This document shows positions 4,520-7,023 of a stretch of 7,023 bases of DNA, in pieces. A program made the position numbers and the translations under genes. The notes under the pieces were generated by a model that saw only the letters and a list, made by a program, of their open reading frames with translations, was not told where the DNA came from and did no database searches. Each line of letters begins with the position of its first letter. Within the stretch, counting starts at the first letter, position 1. Source of the stretch: Undibacterium sp. (GTDB taxonomy: Bacteria; Pseudomonadota; Gammaproteobacteria; Burkholderiales; Burkholderiaceae_D); assembly GCA_019752975.1 (NCBI GenBank), contig JAIELM010000222.1:1-7023 (forward strand), written 5' to 3'.

Positions 4520-5734
4520 TTAAGTCAAAACAACTTGCTGGCGAACGATGGCTTTTTCATTGATCGGTAAATTGACTAATGCGGCGAATATTCCCAAGCC
4601 AACAATGATCACCCACACTGCATCGTAATTACCGTTTTTTGTGTAGAGATAACCGCCCAACCATGCCCCCAAAAAGCTTCCTAGTTGATGAGAAAAAAAT
4701 ACAAAACCTGATAGCATAGACAAATATTTTACGCCAAAAATACCAGCGATGACCCCGTTGGTTAATGGTACCGTAGATAGCCACAAGAAGCCCATCGCGG
4801 CGGAAAAAATATACACGCTAAAGCTACTTAAAGGGGCGAAGAGGAACACCGCGATCACCGCGCTACGGCAGAGATAGATGGCGGATAACAAGTAAGGCTT
4901 AGGGAACATGCCTCCCAATTTACCCGCCGCATAAGAACCTGCAATATTAAAGAGGCCGATCAAGGCTAAAGCGATGACGGCAACGCTGGGGTCATTAATT
5001 CCTTTATCGCGAAGGTAGGCTGGCATATTCACACCGATGAAAACTAATTGGAATCCACAGACAAAGTAACCAGCCAAGAGTAGTAAGAATGGGCGATACA
5101 CAAAAGCTTCACGGATCGCCTCGAACATGCTTTGTTGCGGCCCAGTGGCTATTGCGTAGGCTGGTTCGCGTAGCCGCCATGCCATCGGTAACATCACTAG
5201 CAACAACACTACCGCCAGTATATAAAACGCGTTCTGCCAACCGGCATGTTGTATCAATTGCTGATCCACCGGCATCATGGTAAATTGGCCGAAAGAACTC
5301 GCTGCACCTGACATGCCAAATGCCCATGAACGTTTAGATTCTGGTGCGGTGCGACCAATAATTCCACTGACCGCACCAAAGGTAGTACAGGCCAAAGCCG
5401 CGCCAACTAAGGTACCCGAGCCAACAATAAATACAGTGGGATGATCAATCAGCGCCATCGATACCAGACCCAGCGCAAACAGAATTGCCCCCAGTGCGAT
5501 TACCTTTGCTGTTCCCAACTTATCGGCCGCGATTCCAGCCAAAGGACCAAATACACCCCACATTAAGTTTTGCACCGCAATCGCTAAGGAAAAGGTGTCA
5601 CGGGTCCAGTGATGAGTCTGCGAGATGGGCTGCATCCAAAACCCAAAACCATGGCGCACCCCCATCGCCAGTGTGAGCACCACTCCGGTTGCGATAAGAA
5701 CCGCTGTCAAATTAGGGGCTTTGATTGAACGCAT
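4520..5734 (-). CDS. MFS transporter, 12 membrane segments, substrate unknown
   Basis: This 404-residue inner-membrane permease of the major facilitator superfamily (PF07690) has the usual length and about twelve hydrophobic helices. The first helix holds G-V-R-H-G-F-G-F-W (25-33). The loop between helices 2 and 3 carries motif A in the form G-I-A-A-D-K-L-G-T-A-K (67-77). A central cytoplasmic loop with R-L-R-E-P-A-Y divides the halves at about 187-205. The N-terminal 'R-x-G-F-G-x-W-x-x-P' pattern and S-G-A-A-S-S-F-G-Q-F-T in helix 5 resemble MFS carriers related to the monocarboxylate/oxalate-type group, but this does not identify a substrate. The start is supported by TTAAGG eight bases upstream of ATG 5734. 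The microprotein gene follows closely, and the LysR gene lies upstream across two repeat elements. Confidence 0.87.
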   Translation of the reverse strand: MRSIKAPNLTAVLIATGVVLTLAMGVRHGFGFWMQPISQTHHWTRDTFSLAIAVQNLMWGVFGPLAGIAADKLGTAKVIALGAILFALGLVSMALIDHPTVFIVGSGTLVGAALACTTFGAVSGIIGRTAPESKRSWAFGMSGAASSFGQFTMMPVDQQLIQHAGWQNAFYILAVVLLLVMLPMAWRLREPAYAIATGPQQSMFEAIREAFVYRPFLLLLAGYFVCGFQLVFIGVNMPAYLRDKGINDPSVAVIALALIGLFNIAGSYAAGKLGGMFPKPYLLSAIYLCRSAVIAVFLFAPLSSFSVYIFSAAMGFLWLSTVPLTNGVIAGIFGVKYLSMLSGFVFFSHQLGSFLGAWLGGYLYTKNGNYDAVWVIIVGLGIFAALVNLPINEKAIVRQQVVLT

Positions 5735-5753
5735 AAATTAGACCTTAAATAGT

Positions 5754-5886
5754 TAGGACTTACTCAAAACAGACCTTGGCGTTGTTGCCTTCGCCTTGTC
5801 GTACAAAATACTGCCTGCGGCTCCCCGCGCCCCGATTCAAGCATTCGAGGGCAGGCTCTAGCCAGCGCAATTTTGCGTAAGTCTTA
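5754..5886. mobile_element. MITE-like element, copy A (133 bp)
   Basis: Ends TAGGACTTACTCAAAA (5754-5769) and its inverted partner at 5871-5886 differ at two positions. The dinucleotide TA forms both outer ends, which fits insertion at TA as in Tc1/mariner-IS630-type elements (inference). The inside shares long blocks with copy B, including CTTGTCGTACAAA and CCTGCGGCTCC. Copy A carries about 29 more bases than copy B. Its left end lies only about 20 bases upstream of the MFS start codon, so it may replace or carry that gene's promoter. Confidence 0.7.
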
Positions 5887-5957
5887 CTAGTGTGTTGAAC
5901 GGGCTAGCCGAGCTAAGATACTAACGGAGAATCTCAGTTCATACGATAGAAATTTCT

Positions 5958-6061
5958 TAGGACTTACGCAAAACAGGCGCTAGCGTTGTTGCGTTCCCCT
6001 TGTCGTACAAAGTAATACCTGCGGCTCCGCCCCAAGCCAGCCCAATTTTGCCTAAGTCCTA
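5958..6061. mobile_element. MITE-like element, copy B (104 bp)
   Basis: Ends TAGGACTTACGCAAAA (5958-5973) and its inverted partner at 6046-6061 differ at one position. TA stands at both outer ends. It lies in the same orientation as copy A, 71 bases away, and shares internal blocks such as GCGTTGTTGC, CTTGTCGTACAAA and CCTGCGGCTCC. It has no coding capacity. The copies differ enough to suggest separate insertions or an old duplication. Confidence 0.72.
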
Positions 6062-6126
6062 CTATCGTTGAGTAGAGTAAAAAATGCCTATTTACGCTAA
6101 AGCGAGCTCGACCTTACCACCTTCAG

Positions 6127-7020
6127 CTATAAAGTGATACACGTGGCCCTAAGGTGCTTCAAAAAGACCTCTGCAATCGGTGACAGCCTTTTTCCTTTTG
6201 GGTAGATGATCCACCAGTTTGAATGGATAGGGAAATCCTCGGCGTGGAGTATCGCTAAGCCCTCGGAGGCTGGTTTTTTAGCGAGGGAATGTTGTGAGAT
6301 GATCGCCAATCCTAAGTCCACAGCAACGGCTTGTTTAATCGCTTCATTGCTGCCTAATTCCAATCTCACTTTTGGCGTGAACTGATGTTCGGTGAAGTAG
6401 GCATTACAAGCTAAGCGCGTGCCCGATCCTGCCTCGCGCAATACAAATTGTTCCTTGATTAAATCACCGCGCGTCACACAGGTTTTTTTTGCGAGGCGGT
6501 GCGTGAGCGGCGCGACGACGACTAAAGGGTTTTCTAAAAACGCATGCCTTTCTAAATCCATGTCTTGCGGTGGCATGGACATGATGTACAAGTCGTCGGC
6601 ATTGCCACGTAAGCGACTGACTACGCCATCGCGATTTAACACTTCAAAAGAAATCTCTATTTCAGGATGTTGGCGGTAAAAATTACCCAGCATACGTGGA
6701 ACAAAATACTGCGCCGTCGATGCTAGGGCGACCCTTAATGTTCCCTCGGTGTGTCCTTTCATCGCGCTAATGCTTTGCTTTAAATAGTTTAATTCTTCTT
6801 GCATCGTGTTGGCACTTGCCACCACTAATTCACCGGCAGCGGTTAAAAATACTTGCTTTCCTATTACCTCGTACAAAGGTAAACCCACTTGATCAGACAA
6901 AGATTTTAGCTGCATCGAGACTGTAGGTTGAGTGACGTGACAAGCACTGGCGGCGGCGGTAATGCTTTTATACTTGGCTAAGGCAAGTAAGAGATTTAGC
7001 TGTCGAAAAGTGATATTCAT
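6127..7020 (-). CDS. LysR-family transcriptional regulator, CbbR-like
   Basis: This 297-residue DNA-binding regulator is complete from ATG 7020. The N-terminal winged helix-turn-helix (about 3-62) includes S-I-T-A-A-A-S-A-C-H-V-T-Q-P-T-V-S-M-Q-L-K-S-L, the classic LysR recognition region. A linker helix precedes a co-inducer domain (about 92-294). Within that domain, R-V-A-L-A-S-T-A-Q-Y-F-V-P, E-V-L-N-R-D-G-V, the R-E-A-G-S-G-T-R motif and L-G-S-N-E-A-I-K-Q-A-V are characteristic of the CbbR/RbcR branch, whose members sense metabolites and control carbon-fixation or related operons. No RuBisCO gene is visible, so the actual target is unknown. LysR genes are often divergent from their targets, and the region upstream of 7020 lies outside the window. 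Control of the MFS gene downstream is possible but unsupported. Only three bases precede the start, so its ribosome site cannot be checked. Confidence 0.9.
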   Translation of the reverse strand: MNITFRQLNLLLALAKYKSITAAASACHVTQPTVSMQLKSLSDQVGLPLYEVIGKQVFLTAAGELVVASANTMQEELNYLKQSISAMKGHTEGTLRVALASTAQYFVPRMLGNFYRQHPEIEISFEVLNRDGVVSRLRGNADDLYIMSMPPQDMDLERHAFLENPLVVVAPLTHRLAKKTCVTRGDLIKEQFVLREAGSGTRLACNAYFTEHQFTPKVRLELGSNEAIKQAVAVDLGLAIISQHSLAKKPASEGLAILHAEDFPIHSNWWIIYPKGKRLSPIAEVFLKHLRATCITL

Positions 7021-7023
7021 AGA

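Larger units (their letters stand above)
5735..6126. other. 392-base intergenic region filled mainly by two related repeat elements
   Basis: Between the LysR stop and the MFS start there is no plausible gene. Two diverged copies of one inverted-repeat element (5754-5886 and 5958-6061) account for 237 bases. The 71 bases between them show only short palindromes such as GGCTAGCC and GAGAATCTC. From 6062 to 6126 the - strand has CGCTTTAGCG and a T-run 12 bases after it, too weak to call as the LysR terminator. The MFS promoter must lie here or inside the elements, but I see no clear boxes. Confidence 0.7.

Noticed and set aside
5089..5327. Open frames on both strands inside the MFS gene
   Set aside because: They are shadows of the transporter coding sequence, with no ribosome sites or recognisable domains.
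6070..6126. Terminator for the LysR gene
   Set aside because: The CGCTTTAGCG stem is only four pairs and the T-run starts about 12 bases later, too far for an intrinsic terminator.

Overview
The window looks like a piece of a moderate-GC proteobacterial chromosome, most likely betaproteobacterial. The grounds are a SigK-type ECF sigma factor with an RskA-like anti-sigma partner, a CbbR-like LysR regulator, a formate-tetrahydrofolate ligase, and short intergenic inverted-repeat elements. The genus cannot be fixed from the sequence alone. No rRNA, tRNA, CRISPR array or complete insertion sequence was seen.

Left part (1-1017, + strand): the last 63 codons of formate-tetrahydrofolate ligase (fhs), a 269-base gap with no convincing gene, and a multi-pass DUF998 membrane protein.

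Accessory stretch (about 1050-2760, + strand): this is a toxin-antitoxin graveyard with one module that looks intact. It holds a 32-residue N-terminal stub of a HigA-type addiction-module antidote, a small secreted or lipoprotein-like protein with a possible NTR/TIMP-like pattern, and four tandem copies of a 15-bp repeat joined directly to the C-terminal end of a PIN-domain (VapC-like) toxin. A complete antitoxin/RelE-ParE pair follows, its genes overlapping by one base. It closes with a 171-bp non-coding element that has perfect 16-bp terminal inverted repeats and a 5-bp target duplication (MITE-like). The core of this element can fold as a terminator in both directions.

Right part (2765-7020, - strand): reading in the direction of transcription, a CbbR-like LysR regulator comes first. 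It is followed by 392 bases carrying two related MITE-like elements, then an MFS transporter and a 47-residue membrane microprotein. Next is a putative promoter surrounded by three alternating 7-bp half-sites, then the ECF sigma factor and its anti-sigma factor, which are translationally coupled. The sigma/anti-sigma pair should form a membrane-based signalling switch. The transporter and microprotein may be co-transcribed. The LysR regulator may or may not control the transporter, since two repeat elements lie between them.

I found no clear new multi-gene system. The most interesting points are the two kinds of mobile-type repeats, the decayed toxin-antitoxin remnants with a tandem repeat at the break, the half-site array at the sigma promoter, and the microprotein, which is too short for routine gene calling.
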